DNA of 17,554 nucleotides from Aquimarina sp. (GTDB lineage: Bacteria > Bacteroidota > Bacteroidia > Flavobacteriales > Flavobacteriaceae): positions 888-18,441 of the forward strand of contig NZVW01000156.1 of the NCBI GenBank assembly GCA_002697475.1, in the 5' to 3' direction. A program made the position numbers and the translations under genes. Below the pieces are notes generated by a model that saw nothing but the letters and a program-made list of their open reading frames with translations, did not search any database and was not told the origin of the DNA. This document shows positions 1-7,720 of the stretch, one piece after another. Position 1 is the first letter of the stretch, and every line of letters begins with the position of its first letter.

Positions 1-303
1 CAGCATTTCCTGTACCTGCACTCCGCCACCTGGAAAATACATATCTGGACTTAATGTAGCGAAGATGATTAAATCAATATCATCAGGGACCATTCCTGCT
101 CTCTCTATTGCTATTTTAGAGGCTTTAACACCCATCACAGCAGTACTGTTACCGTCACCTTTTTTTATGTGGCGTCTTTCCTTAATACCAGTTCTTTCCT
201 GGATCCATTCGTCATTTGTATCCATTATTTGAGAAAGATCATCATTGGTTACTACATTTTCAGGCACGTAGTAACCTAAACCGGCAATTTTTGATGTATA
301 CAT
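1..303 (-). CDS. fabH: Beta-ketoacyl-ACP synthase III (FabH-type), N-terminal part
   Basis: This is the first 101 codons of a minus-strand gene that runs off the left edge. It starts with ATG at 303-301; the translation begins MYTSKIAGLGYYVPENVV. FabH condenses acetyl-CoA (or a branched acyl-CoA) with malonyl-ACP to begin fatty acid synthesis in the cytoplasm. Family marks visible here are the IAGLGYYVPE opening, TNDDL, the TNDEWIQERTGIKERR segment (about residues 29-44) and LIIFATLSPDMYFPG (about 79-93). The catalytic Cys (near residue 112 in the family) and the later His/Asn lie outside the window, so activity cannot be judged. No plsX or rpmF is adjacent, so it may be a stand-alone paralogue or a FabH-like enzyme of a special pathway. 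The hairpin at 447-474 separates it from the kinase/regulator operon, so it should have its own promoter. The family call is firm; the specific substrate is not. Confidence 0.9.
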   Translation of the reverse strand, partial: MYTSKIAGLGYYVPENVVTNDDLSQIMDTNDEWIQERTGIKERRHIKKGDGNSTAVMGVKASKIAIERAGMVPDDIDLIIFATLSPDMYFPGGGVQVQEML

Positions 304-651
304 ATAAAACTTTTATTGAATGTGTATGTGTGTCTTCTTCTGGAATATGTTATAAGAAAACTGCCGCGCAATATATGTATTCTGATCCTTTTGGTAAAGT
401 AAACTATGAGGATATTGTATGCACGCATAACACTTTGTAAAATATAAAAGCTGCTCGTATATTCGAGCAGCTTTCATTTCCCCAAAATAGTTCCAAAATT
501 GTCGTATTGGAATTACGTACTATAAAAATTTTTCAAAACGGTCAACTATAAAGTAAACACAGCGTTAATGACTTGATTGTTTTGAACATTAAACTACATT
601 TCAAATATATACAGATACATCATCCTACACCATACGTAGAAATACGTATTT
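304..651. other. Intergenic region between fabH-like gene and response regulator
   Basis: These 348 bases hold no gene I can support. From left to right they contain the fabH-side leader (304-446, in which I could not find a clean TAnnTTTG element on the minus strand), a strong hairpin at 447-474, a weak inverted repeat TTCCAA/TTGGAA at 491-496 and 507-512, a lone TACGTA at 514-519, and a small hairpin ATACGTA-GAAA-TACGTAT at 632-649 directly after the response-regulator stop codon. TACGTA thus occurs three times in about 140 bases, which may be chance in this AT-rich DNA. Confidence 0.6.
447..474 (-). terminator. Rho-independent terminator after the two-component operon
   Basis: AAAGCTGCTCG (447-457) pairs perfectly with CGAGCAGCTTT (464-474) around a six-base loop. 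Read on the minus strand, the stem is followed by TTTTATATTTT, a good U-tract; on the plus strand the tail is TTTCATTTCC and weaker. It therefore most likely ends transcripts of the kinase/regulator operon before the fabH-like gene. Confidence 0.8.
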
Positions 652-1287
652 TTAATGCAACAGCTGCTTATTCTTTTGTACCCATATTAATAAAGCATTG
701 GTTTTAGCCTCTAATCCTAACTTTCTTATAATATTAGCCCTATGCTTCTCAACTGTTCTGGCAGAAATACTTAAAGTTTCAGCTATCTGAAGGCTTGTCA
801 GATCATCCGCTATCAACTTTAAAATCTTATATTCTGACCGTGTTAATTCATTTAAACCATTGTCAGATTCAGAACTTATGCTAAAATGTTTCTCTATATT
901 CTGACTCAGGTATGGATTACCCGTTAGGACCTGATCTATACACGTATTTAATTCTGCTAACGCAAACTCTTTTAAAAGATAACCATAAACCCCATAACTA
1001 CGTGCCAGATCAAAAAATTTACGCTCCTTATACAGGGTAATTAAAATGATTTTGGTTTGCATATTATTTTTCTGACACTCTTGTGCTACATCCACGCCAG
1101 TCATCAATGGCATTTCAATATCGAGGATGGCTAATTCAGGATTTTCCTTAACTATAGCATTATATGCTGACCTTCCATTATCACAAGAAGCTACAATTTC
1201 ATATTTATTTTGCTCTGTTATAAAATCAACTAAGCCTTTAAGTAATAAAGGATGATCATCTGCAATAACGATTCTTGGTTTAGGCAT
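652..1287 (-). CDS. NarL/FixJ-type response regulator
   Basis: A 211-residue cytoplasmic DNA-binding response regulator. The receiver domain covers about residues 4-120, with the acidic pocket D10-D11, phospho-acceptor D56 in LAILDIEMP, conserved T84 and K106 in YLLKE. A LuxR-type helix-turn-helix follows at about 147-205 (ELTRSEYKILKLIADDLTS, then ISARTVEKHRANIIRKLGL). All key phosphorylation residues are present, so it should be a working switch. Its ATG lies inside the end of the upstream kinase gene (8-bp overlap, 1280-1287), so the two are co-transcribed and probably translationally coupled; the kinase is its obvious partner. The targets cannot be read from the sequence. The start is fixed by the receiver-domain beginning, which needs the first residues MPKPRIVIADDH. 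Confidence 0.95.
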   Translation of the reverse strand: MPKPRIVIADDHPLLLKGLVDFITEQNKYEIVASCDNGRSAYNAIVKENPELAILDIEMPLMTGVDVAQECQKNNMQTKIILITLYKERKFFDLARSYGVYGYLLKEFALAELNTCIDQVLTGNPYLSQNIEKHFSISSESDNGLNELTRSEYKILKLIADDLTSLQIAETLSISARTVEKHRANIIRKLGLEAKTNALLIWVQKNKQLLH

Positions 1288-3337
1288 TTTTAGGTATGTT
1301 AAAGGTTAGCGTAGTTCCTTTCCCTGCTTCCGTTAAAATATTAAAACTTGCTTTTAGAAATTTAGACCTTTCACTTAAAGTTTTGAGTCCAATTTTTTGA
1401 TATGATGTTCTCTCCTTTTGAAAGTCAAACCCTCTACCGTTATCTTTAATAACAATTTCAACATTTGACTCTTTGTTCAACACCCTGATTTCTGCTGACT
1501 TCGCGTTAGAATGCTTAATTATATTATTTAAACTTTCCTGAACAATTCTGTACACATTAATTTCTCTCTCAGGATCAAAAATATTATCAACATCGTCAAT
1601 TTCTGCTGAAATAAATAAATCATAATTTTCATCAATTACCTCCACACTACTCTGCAATGTAACTGTTAGTCCAAGCTCATCAAGCTTAAAAGGATGCAAA
1701 CTTCTGGAAATTGATCTCACTTCATCTATAACATCATCAACAATCTTAACTGTCTTATCTTCATTATTCTGAACAAGTTTATTTTTAATAAGTAATAAGC
1801 TTTGACCTACTCCATCATGTAAGTCCTTTGATATTCGCTTACTAACTCTTTCCTGGGTTTTTAGTAATTCCTGCAAAAATGATTGCTGGAGTCTTTTATT
1901 TTTTAAAAGTAAAACTCGATTTCTGTATAGATAAATGGTAAGAAATAGAAAACAGAGACCTATTCCTCCGAAAATCAGAAGATTACGCTGTGCCTTTTCT
2001 TTAATCTCAAGAGATGCAATACTAGCCTGCTGTAAAGCTATCCTTTTATCTCTCTTTTCTGTTTCATACAGAGTTTGATAATATATTACACTATTAGATC
2101 TGTTAATATCATAAACTGAATCTTTTAACTTCAGATATTTCTCCATGTGCGCTACAGCTTCCTTATGAGCTCCAAGCTTCTGATAGGTTTCAAATATATC
2201 CTTTTGTATATACACTTGATTTTGAAGATCTTTAAAACCCTGAAAGATACCAAGCTCTTCCTTTAAAGGCTCTATTGCTTTCTGATAGTTACCATTAACC
2301 AAATTCACTTCAGCTAATGCTCTTAAATAAAAAATCCTATCAAATGGGCTATTTACGAAATCCGGATTGCTGTTAACAATAGTAAAAAACTCTTCAGCTT
2401 TTTCTCTATTGCCCTGACGCGCATAGAACTTACATAAGTAACTTGCCACAGTATACTTGTAGAACGGATTTTCATCCTGCCCTGAGGCCAGGTCATATGC
2501 AAGGAGTAGTGCTTCTTCTTGTTTGTCATACTCCTTAGTCTTTACAAAGTCTCTTGAATCACTGACAGAAAGAAATGCTAATGCAGCTTTATGTCTATTC
2601 GGATTTTTAGAAAGAATTTCTCTGGTTTCTTTTCGGATTTTAAAAGACTCATCTAAAAGATATAATTGACTAAAAATACCGGATACCGCCAAATTAGTGT
2701 TGGCTATGTAGGACGTATCTTTTAAGCTCACATATAGCTGATTTGCTTTTTGGTACTTGAGTAAAGCTTCTGCTAGTTTACCTGATCTTTCTAATGCTTG
2801 TCCACAGAAGTATGAAGCGTCTGCTTCATAAATTGAATCTTTAGTTTTACTAAATATACGTTCTGCCCTCTTATAATCTGCTATGGCTTTATTTATATCA
2901 TCTGTCTGAAAATAGGTTCCGGCTCTTTTGAGATACAAACTACCTAAATTAAAAGGTTTTTTGAATTTAGCACTGTCACCTATAATATTGTTAACAATAA
3001 CTAGTGCAGAATCCGCTTTTCCTATTTCACCCAGATAAAAGTAAGAAAATTTTGAAGTAGTCGAAGCAGCTAAGTCAAAGCTATCTAACTCTTTAGCAAC
3101 TTCGATTTTCTTGAGCTGTATTTTAGGATATAAATTTCTGTATAATTCGAAGTTATTATGCTTTTGACCTTTTATAACTACAGACAATGAATCTAACTCT
3201 TGAAATAAAGTTACTTTATCATCAATATCCAAAATGTATTCAAACTTGAGGTTCAGGGAATCTGGATTCTGAGCACTGAGAATATGAAAAGAAAGCAGTG
3301 TGCCCAGATATAAAAGGTACTTTTTATAGCTGCACAT
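1280..3337 (-). CDS. Tetratricopeptide-repeat sensor histidine kinase (HisKA_3 type)
   Basis: A 685-residue membrane sensor kinase. Residues 1-22 form a signal peptide ending LSAQ. About 30-430 is a periplasmic array of TPR-like helical repeats (for example GSLYLKRAGTYFQTDDINKAIADYKRA), followed by a coiled stretch and one transmembrane helix at about 452-471 (LLIFGGIGLCFLFLTIYLY). The cytoplasmic part has the HisKA_3 dimerisation/phosphoacceptor box with H507 in RISKDLHDGVGQS, the N box VYRIVQESLNNIIKHS (N604), the G1 box DNGRGFD (from D632) and a final GKGTTLTFNIP. This is the standard Bacteroidota layout in which TPRs probably bind a protein or peptide. It overlaps the response-regulator gene by 8 bp and is first in the operon. 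The stimulus is unknown; no neighbour suggests it. Confidence 0.93.
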   Translation of the reverse strand: MCSYKKYLLYLGTLLSFHILSAQNPDSLNLKFEYILDIDDKVTLFQELDSLSVVIKGQKHNNFELYRNLYPKIQLKKIEVAKELDSFDLAASTTSKFSYFYLGEIGKADSALVIVNNIIGDSAKFKKPFNLGSLYLKRAGTYFQTDDINKAIADYKRAERIFSKTKDSIYEADASYFCGQALERSGKLAEALLKYQKANQLYVSLKDTSYIANTNLAVSGIFSQLYLLDESFKIRKETREILSKNPNRHKAALAFLSVSDSRDFVKTKEYDKQEEALLLAYDLASGQDENPFYKYTVASYLCKFYARQGNREKAEEFFTIVNSNPDFVNSPFDRIFYLRALAEVNLVNGNYQKAIEPLKEELGIFQGFKDLQNQVYIQKDIFETYQKLGAHKEAVAHMEKYLKLKDSVYDINRSNSVIYYQTLYETEKRDKRIALQQASIASLEIKEKAQRNLLIFGGIGLCFLFLTIYLYRNRVLLLKNKRLQQSFLQELLKTQERVSKRISKDLHDGVGQSLLLIKNKLVQNNEDKTVKIVDDVIDEVRSISRSLHPFKLDELGLTVTLQSSVEVIDENYDLFISAEIDDVDNIFDPEREINVYRIVQESLNNIIKHSNAKSAEIRVLNKESNVEIVIKDNGRGFDFQKERTSYQKIGLKTLSERSKFLKASFNILTEAGKGTTLTFNIPKNA

Positions 3338-3446
3338 TTCGTTATAGTTTATTTACTTAAGGGACTATAAAAGTAATGTTAAAATCGAAGGCTTAAAATC
3401 TTTTATTCATAAAAATTTACTTTCCTATCGATATAGTAGATAAAAA

Positions 3447-3476
3447 CGAAAAGCACGCCAACCACAGCGTGCCTTT
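3447..3476 (-). terminator. Terminator after the ABC1/UbiB kinase gene
   Basis: GCACGC (3453-3458) pairs with GCGTGC (3467-3472) around an eight-base loop, with extra A/T pairing at the flanks. On the minus strand the stem is followed by TTTTCGTTTTT, a U-tract suitable for ending the tetR-like/ABC1 transcript. It lies 34 bases beyond the ABC1 stop codon and separates that operon from the two-component operon. Confidence 0.75.
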
Positions 3477-3509
3477 CAAACAACCTAACCAATAAATAAA
3501 CAAACCAAG

Positions 3510-4832
3510 TCAGTCGATTGACCGACCAAGGAATCTTTCAAAATTTCTTACCTTCACCTTAGCCTTAAGGTCGTGTAACAAATTATATAAGCCAAAGAAA
3601 GTACGATTCATATAAAGGAAATGTTTGCTTCCTCTATTTCCGTTCATCTTTCTTAGCTCAGTATCTTTACTATATTTTTCACTCAATTCTGTTATACCCT
3701 TCCAAAACTCATCATCACCAAAATCAAAAGTTTCACTATTAAATGGTCTTGTAAAAAGACTTAACAATTCGTGAAATAACTTCGAGAAGAAAGCTACTTC
3801 TTCATCAGTATCTTCTTCTCGAAGTATTTCTAATTGAAGCATCTTTTGGGCAAAAAAACGAGGGTTATTTAAATTTTCATTTTTAGCCAATTCAAAATAA
3901 GGTGTATAAAAATCATCTGGTATAATTTTAATACATCCAAAATCAATCGCTAATAAATTATTGTCCTGATCTACTAAAAAGTTACCAGGATGAGGATCTG
4001 CATGAACTTGTTTCAGGACGTGGATTTGATACATATAGAAATCCCATAGCGTCTGACCTATCTGGTTAGCTACCGATTGATCAGGATTAGTTTTAGTAAA
4101 CTCACTAAGATGCATTCCTTGCATCCAATCCATTGTAATTATCTTCTCACTGGATAATTCTTCATAATACTCAGGAAATTTTAAATTAGGTATTATAGAA
4201 CACGCTTCAGTAATCTCTTTACTTTGTTTTAATTCTAACCTATAATCTGTTTCCTCGAGTAATTTTGATTCTATTTCTTTAAAATACTTATCAGAATCTT
4301 TACCTTTTAAGTTAAACATCCTGATGGCGATGGGCTTAACCATCGCCAAATCTGAACTAATGCTATCTGCAACTCCAGGGTATTGAATTTTCACAGCAAG
4401 TTTTTTCCCATCTTTAACAGCCTGATGTACTTGTCCAATACTGGCCGCGTTGATAGACTGAGTTGCAAATTCATCGAACAGTTGTTCAGGATATTCGCCG
4501 TTGTATTTTTTAAATGTTTTTCTTACTAAAGGGGCTGACAATGGCGGCACACTAAACTGTGCAAGAGAAAATCGCTCAACATAAGCATTGGGTAACAAAT
4601 TTTTTTCCATAGAAAGCATCTGAGCAACTTTTAAAGCACTGCCCTTTAGACTTTTCAATCCATCATAGATATCTGTAGCATTATTTTCATCAAGCTCATC
4701 TCTGGATATATCAGAATTGATAGCCTTCTTACTGTAATACTTAAGATAGTTCCCGCCTACTTTTACACCGGTTTTCACCAGTTCCGCAGTACGACCAAGT
4801 TTAGATGTTGGTATTTTATCTATTGTTTTCAA
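3510..4832 (-). CDS. ABC1/UbiB (AarF)-family atypical kinase
   Basis: A 440-residue member of the ABC1/UbiB/COQ8 family, atypical protein-kinase-like ATPases linked to ubiquinone or other isoprenoid-lipid metabolism. Visible motifs in order: the K-x-G-Q region at 68-71 (here KVAQ, with Ala for Gly, within SALKVAQMLSMEKNLLP), the Ala-rich loop NAASIGQVH (128-136), the nucleotide-binding Lys in LAVKIQYPGV (K148), the catalytic loop HADPHPGNF (277-285) and metal-binding D297 of DFG. No transmembrane helix is evident at either end, unlike E. coli UbiB. The start is TTG (4832-4830). The next in-frame Met is residue 73, inside the family motif, and upstream in frame only AAA AAG GCA precedes a TAA, so TTG is nearly forced. 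It sits 12 bp after the TetR-like gene in the same operon. Whether it serves menaquinone metabolism or another lipid process is open. Confidence 0.88.
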   Translation of the reverse strand: MKTIDKIPTSKLGRTAELVKTGVKVGGNYLKYYSKKAINSDISRDELDENNATDIYDGLKSLKGSALKVAQMLSMEKNLLPNAYVERFSLAQFSVPPLSAPLVRKTFKKYNGEYPEQLFDEFATQSINAASIGQVHQAVKDGKKLAVKIQYPGVADSISSDLAMVKPIAIRMFNLKGKDSDKYFKEIESKLLEETDYRLELKQSKEITEACSIIPNLKFPEYYEELSSEKIITMDWMQGMHLSEFTKTNPDQSVANQIGQTLWDFYMYQIHVLKQVHADPHPGNFLVDQDNNLLAIDFGCIKIIPDDFYTPYFELAKNENLNNPRFFAQKMLQLEILREEDTDEEVAFFSKLFHELLSLFTRPFNSETFDFGDDEFWKGITELSEKYSKDTELRKMNGNRGSKHFLYMNRTFFGLYNLLHDLKAKVKVRNFERFLGRSID

Positions 4833-4844
4833 TGCCTTTTTTTA

Positions 4845-5507
4845 TTAGTTCCAGAAAGAATTCTCTTTCCATAAAAATTTTCCAAAATCCATTACACTTT
4901 CCAGAGGAGTATTGTCAAAAACATCAAAAATTGTATTCACAGATTTCTCAATCGCCATATCCGTTTTTTCAAACTCTGCTGAATCATCATCCAACCAAAA
5001 TTTTAATAAAAATACTGTTTGTATCCAGGCTCCTTCAGCAAAAAGAAAAACAGGCCTTTTCGTAATTTTAAATTGCTTATCTTCATTTTCTTCTTCAATC
5101 AGTTTAGTCGCAAAACTTCTTATATCCTTACGTAAACCATTTAATTTTTGAATATTTTTAAAACCTCCGGTGTTTTCTTTTAAGTCAAAGAGAACAAAAC
5201 TTCTATTCATCGTCAGCAATTCAAAAAATGTGTAGAAAAACGTTAGCATTTTCTCTCTATTGGAATAATTATCATATTCCTTATTAGCATACATTACTCC
5301 TGTAGCATTATTATAAAATTCTGACCAAATGGAAGTTTTTAATTTTTCAATACTCCCGAAAAATTTGTAGAACTCTTCTTCTTTAATCTTAATTTCTTTG
5401 CAGAACTTATAAACAGACTTAGGATAAGATTCATGTTCCAAAACATAATCCATGTAGCGTGATATAATTGTTTGCTTATCTACTAATGTTGCTTTTTTAC
5501 CTGCCAT
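4845..5507 (-). CDS. TetR-like transcriptional regulator
   Basis: A 220-residue protein with an N-terminal three-helix DNA-binding domain resembling TetR/AcrR. After a first helix (about 11-24) comes a helix-turn-helix-like stretch, SVYKFCKEIKIKEEEFYKFFGSIE (about 31-54), and then the longer helical sensor domain rich in aromatic residues (for example LTFFYTFFELLTMNRSFVLF). The HTH is diverged from classical TetR, in the manner of Bacteroidota proteins found beside ABC1 kinases. It is first in a two-gene operon with the ABC1/UbiB kinase and divergent from htpG. The obvious hypothesis is autoregulation of its own operon in response to a lipid or hydrophobic ligand; that is inference from gene order only. 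The ATG at 5507-5505 gives the full DNA-binding domain. It ends with tandem TAA codons (4847-4845 and 4844-4842). Confidence 0.8.
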   Translation of the reverse strand: MAGKKATLVDKQTIISRYMDYVLEHESYPKSVYKFCKEIKIKEEEFYKFFGSIEKLKTSIWSEFYNNATGVMYANKEYDNYSNREKMLTFFYTFFELLTMNRSFVLFDLKENTGGFKNIQKLNGLRKDIRSFATKLIEEENEDKQFKITKRPVFLFAEGAWIQTVFLLKFWLDDDSAEFEKTDMAIEKSVNTIFDVFDNTPLESVMDFGKFLWKENSFWN

Positions 5508-5525
5508 TTTCTGAATATTATATTA

Positions 5526-5533
5526 CAAAGATA
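5526..5533 (-). promoter_or_regulatory. Putative -7 element of the tetR-like/ABC1 operon
   Basis: Read on the minus strand, these bases are TATCTTTG, an exact match to the Bacteroidota primary-sigma -7 consensus TAnnTTTG. It lies about 20 bases upstream of the tetR-like ATG, giving a short leader. A clear TTG at the usual -33 spacing is not visible, so the assignment rests on the -7 element and position. Confidence 0.45.
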
Positions 5534-5537
5534 TATA

Positions 5538-5569
5538 TTGTTTAATTTTAAAATAAAAAAGTTAAACAA
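5538..5569. promoter_or_regulatory. Candidate operator: inverted repeat upstream of the tetR-like gene
   Basis: TTGTTTAA (5538-5545) is the exact reverse complement of TTAAACAA (5562-5569), with a 16-base A/T spacer. It lies immediately upstream of the putative -7 element of the tetR-like gene, where a self-repressor would bind. An overlapping shorter repeat, AACAA-N5-TTGTT, is present at 5565-5579. The base composition raises the chance background, so this is only a candidate. Confidence 0.3.
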
Positions 5570-5664
5570 AAATATTGTTAAAGTTGTTTCATATTTTTTG
5601 AAAGATAAAATCATAAAAATCAACCGCTTGACCTATCTGAACTTTTATAAAAGAAAATAGTAAA

Positions 5665-5707
5665 TGTCAGTTTGTCAGCATCAGTGGCTTGGTATTTTTT
5701 TTGACAT
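5665..5707 (+). promoter_or_regulatory. Probable htpG promoter: TGTCAG repeats and a sigma54-like -24/-12 element
   Basis: Two copies of TGTCAG (5665-5670 and 5673-5678) are spaced eight bases start to start and are followed by TTGG (5689-5692), ten bases, then GACA (5703-5706). GG-N10-G is the spacing of a sigma54 -24/-12 promoter (TGGC-N7-TTGC), though the -12 dinucleotide is GA rather than GC. Initiation about 12 bases further on would give a leader of some 40 bases before the htpG ATG. The repeats would be a binding site for a heat-shock regulator. Layout and motif are seen; the sigma factor and regulator are inferred. Confidence 0.4.
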
Positions 5708-5754
5708 ACACAGTTTTAAATAAACTATTACTAAGACATTAAATTCAAAATAAT

Positions 5755-7638
5755 ATGGCAACAGGAAGTATTAATGTGTCAGTTGAAAACATTTTTCCTT
5801 TAATTAAGAAGTTTTTATACTCTGATCACGAAATATTCTTAAGAGAACTTATTTCCAATGCAACGGATGCAACCTTAAAATTAAAACACTTAACTAGTAT
5901 TGGAGAAGCTAAAGTAGAATACGGAAATCCTATTATAGAAGTAAAGATTGATAAAGAAAACAAAACCCTGCATATTATAGATCAAGGGATAGGAATGACT
6001 TCTGAAGAGGTACAAAAATACATCAATGAGGTTGCATTTTCCGGAGCAGAAGAATTTTTAGAAAAATATAAAGATTCAGCTAAAGACTCAGGAATTATAG
6101 GCCATTTTGGTTTAGGTTTCTATTCTGCTTTTATGGTGGCTGACAAAGTAGAAATTATCACCAAATCGTATAAAGATGAGCCTGCAGCTCATTGGATTTG
6201 TGATGGTTCACCTAATTATACCCTAGAACAACACAACAAAACAGAAAGAGGAACTGAAATTATTCTGCATATTAATGAAGATGAGAAGGAATTCCTTGAG
6301 GATAGTAAAATAAGAGAGCTTCTGGTAAAGTACAATAAGTTTATGCCTATTCCGATCAAATTTGGCACTAAAACTGAAACCTTACCAAAACCTGAAGATA
6401 CTAAAGAAGACGATCCGGCTCCTACTAAAGAGGTTGATAACATTATTAATAATCCAAATCCTGCCTGGACAAAACAACCGGCAGACCTTGAAGAAAATGA
6501 TTACAAAAGCTTCTACAGGGAGTTATACCCTATGCAGTTTGAAGAGCCTTTATTTAACATCCATCTTAATGTAGATTATCCTTTCAATCTAACGGGGATT
6601 TTATATTTCCCAAGATTAGGGCAGGATATGAATATGCAAAAAGACAGAATTCAACTATATCAAAATCAAGTTTTTGTAACTGATAATGTAGAAGGAATTG
6701 TCCCTGAGTTTTTGACTATGCTTAGAGGTGTAATTGATTCACCGGATATTCCATTAAATGTTTCAAGATCCTATCTACAAGCAGATGGTAATGTTAAAAA
6801 GATATCAAGTTATATCACCAGAAAAGTTGGGGATAAGCTAAACTCTATGTTTAAGAATAATAGAGAAGACTTTGAGCAGAAATGGAATGATATTAAAATA
6901 GTTATTGAGTATGGAATGCTCTCTGAGGATAAATTCTTCGAAAAAGCAGACAAATTCGCATTATACCCTACTGTTGATAACACTTACTTTACTTTTGAAG
7001 AATTAATTGAAAAAATTAAAGGGAATCAAACGGATAAAGATAATAGGACTGTTATTTTATATGCTTCTAACAAAGATGAACAACATTCTTATATTACTGC
7101 AGCTAAAGATAAAGGATATGAGGTTTTATTATTAGATTCTCCAATCGTTTCGCACCTAATTCAAAAGCTGGAAACAAGTAAAGAAAATATTTCCTTTACC
7201 AGAGTTGATGCTGACCACGTTGACAATTTGATTAAAAAAGATGAGGAGACGATCTCTAAATTATCTGATGAAGAAAAAGAACAACTGAAAACTGATCTTG
7301 AAAAGGTAATTCCGGCTGAAAAATATACAGTTCAGTTAGAAGCAATGGATAGCAATGCCGCTCCATTTATGATCACACAACCGGAGTTTATGCGACGAAT
7401 GAAGGAAATGCAACAGACTGGTGGTGGTATGTTTGGTATGGGTAATATGCCAGAGATGTACAACCTGATAGTAAATACCAATCACGAGCTCGTAGGTCAA
7501 ATTGCAGAGACAAAAACCGATAAGAAAAAAGAAAGATTAATAAAACAATCCCTTGATTTAGCCAGGCTTTCTCAAAACTTACTGAAAGGTGAAGAGTTAA
7601 CCAACTTTATCAAAAGAAGTTTTGAGATGATTAAATAG
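5755..7638 (+). CDS. htpG: Molecular chaperone HtpG (Hsp90 family)
   Basis: A complete 627-residue bacterial Hsp90, a cytoplasmic ATP-dependent chaperone that works as a homodimer. The N-terminal GHKL ATPase domain spans about 1-210: E31 (catalytic), N35 and D38 in LRELISNATDA, D76 in HIIDQGIGM (Gln where many HtpGs have Asn) and the ATP-lid glycine motif GHFGLGFYSAF (116-126). A charged, Pro-rich linker at about 205-240 is short, as in bacteria. The middle domain holds FPRLGQDMNMQKDRIQLYQNQVFV and the DSPDIPLNVSRSYLQ segment with the conserved Arg. The C-terminal dimerisation domain includes a Gly/Met-rich stretch (GGGMFGMGNMPEMY) common in Bacteroidota and lacks the eukaryotic MEEVD tail. 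The ATG at 5755 follows an A-rich leader. It is monocistronic, with a strong terminator at 7663-7692. Confidence 0.98.
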   Translation: MATGSINVSVENIFPLIKKFLYSDHEIFLRELISNATDATLKLKHLTSIGEAKVEYGNPIIEVKIDKENKTLHIIDQGIGMTSEEVQKYINEVAFSGAEEFLEKYKDSAKDSGIIGHFGLGFYSAFMVADKVEIITKSYKDEPAAHWICDGSPNYTLEQHNKTERGTEIILHINEDEKEFLEDSKIRELLVKYNKFMPIPIKFGTKTETLPKPEDTKEDDPAPTKEVDNIINNPNPAWTKQPADLEENDYKSFYRELYPMQFEEPLFNIHLNVDYPFNLTGILYFPRLGQDMNMQKDRIQLYQNQVFVTDNVEGIVPEFLTMLRGVIDSPDIPLNVSRSYLQADGNVKKISSYITRKVGDKLNSMFKNNREDFEQKWNDIKIVIEYGMLSEDKFFEKADKFALYPTVDNTYFTFEELIEKIKGNQTDKDNRTVILYASNKDEQHSYITAAKDKGYEVLLLDSPIVSHLIQKLETSKENISFTRVDADHVDNLIKKDEETISKLSDEEKEQLKTDLEKVIPAEKYTVQLEAMDSNAAPFMITQPEFMRRMKEMQQTGGGMFGMGNMPEMYNLIVNTNHELVGQIAETKTDKKKERLIKQSLDLARLSQNLLKGEELTNFIKRSFEMIK

Positions 7639-7662
7639 ACTTTTGATACCCTTAAAATAAAT

Positions 7663-7692
7663 AAAAGCCCACTCAGCTATGAGTGGGCTTTT
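7663..7692. terminator. Bidirectional terminator between htpG and the S9 peptidase gene
   Basis: AAAAGCCCACTC (7663-7674) pairs perfectly with GAGTGGGCTTTT (7681-7692) around a six-base loop, giving a 12-bp stem with U-runs on both strands (TTTTTTAT on plus, TTTTATTTATT on minus). The flanking genes converge, so it can end both transcripts. Confidence 0.92.
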
Positions 7693-7720
7693 TTATCTAA
7701 TAATAATTTTAATTATTAAA

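Noticed and set aside
216..440. Open frame of 74 codons on the plus strand next to a hairpin at 447-474
   Set aside because: It runs antisense over the start of the fabH-like gene, has unremarkable composition (Tyr/Cys-rich, no domain), and the hairpin has its better U-tract on the other strand.
632..649. Small hairpin ATACGTA-GAAA-TACGTAT after the response-regulator stop as a terminator
   Set aside because: It has only seven A/T-rich pairs and no U-tract on the minus strand; the hairpin at 447-474 is the far better terminator.
6216..6443. Minus-strand open frame inside htpG, rich in Ser and Leu
   Set aside because: It lies antisense to the charged linker of HtpG, and the low-complexity look is explained by reverse reading of acidic codons.
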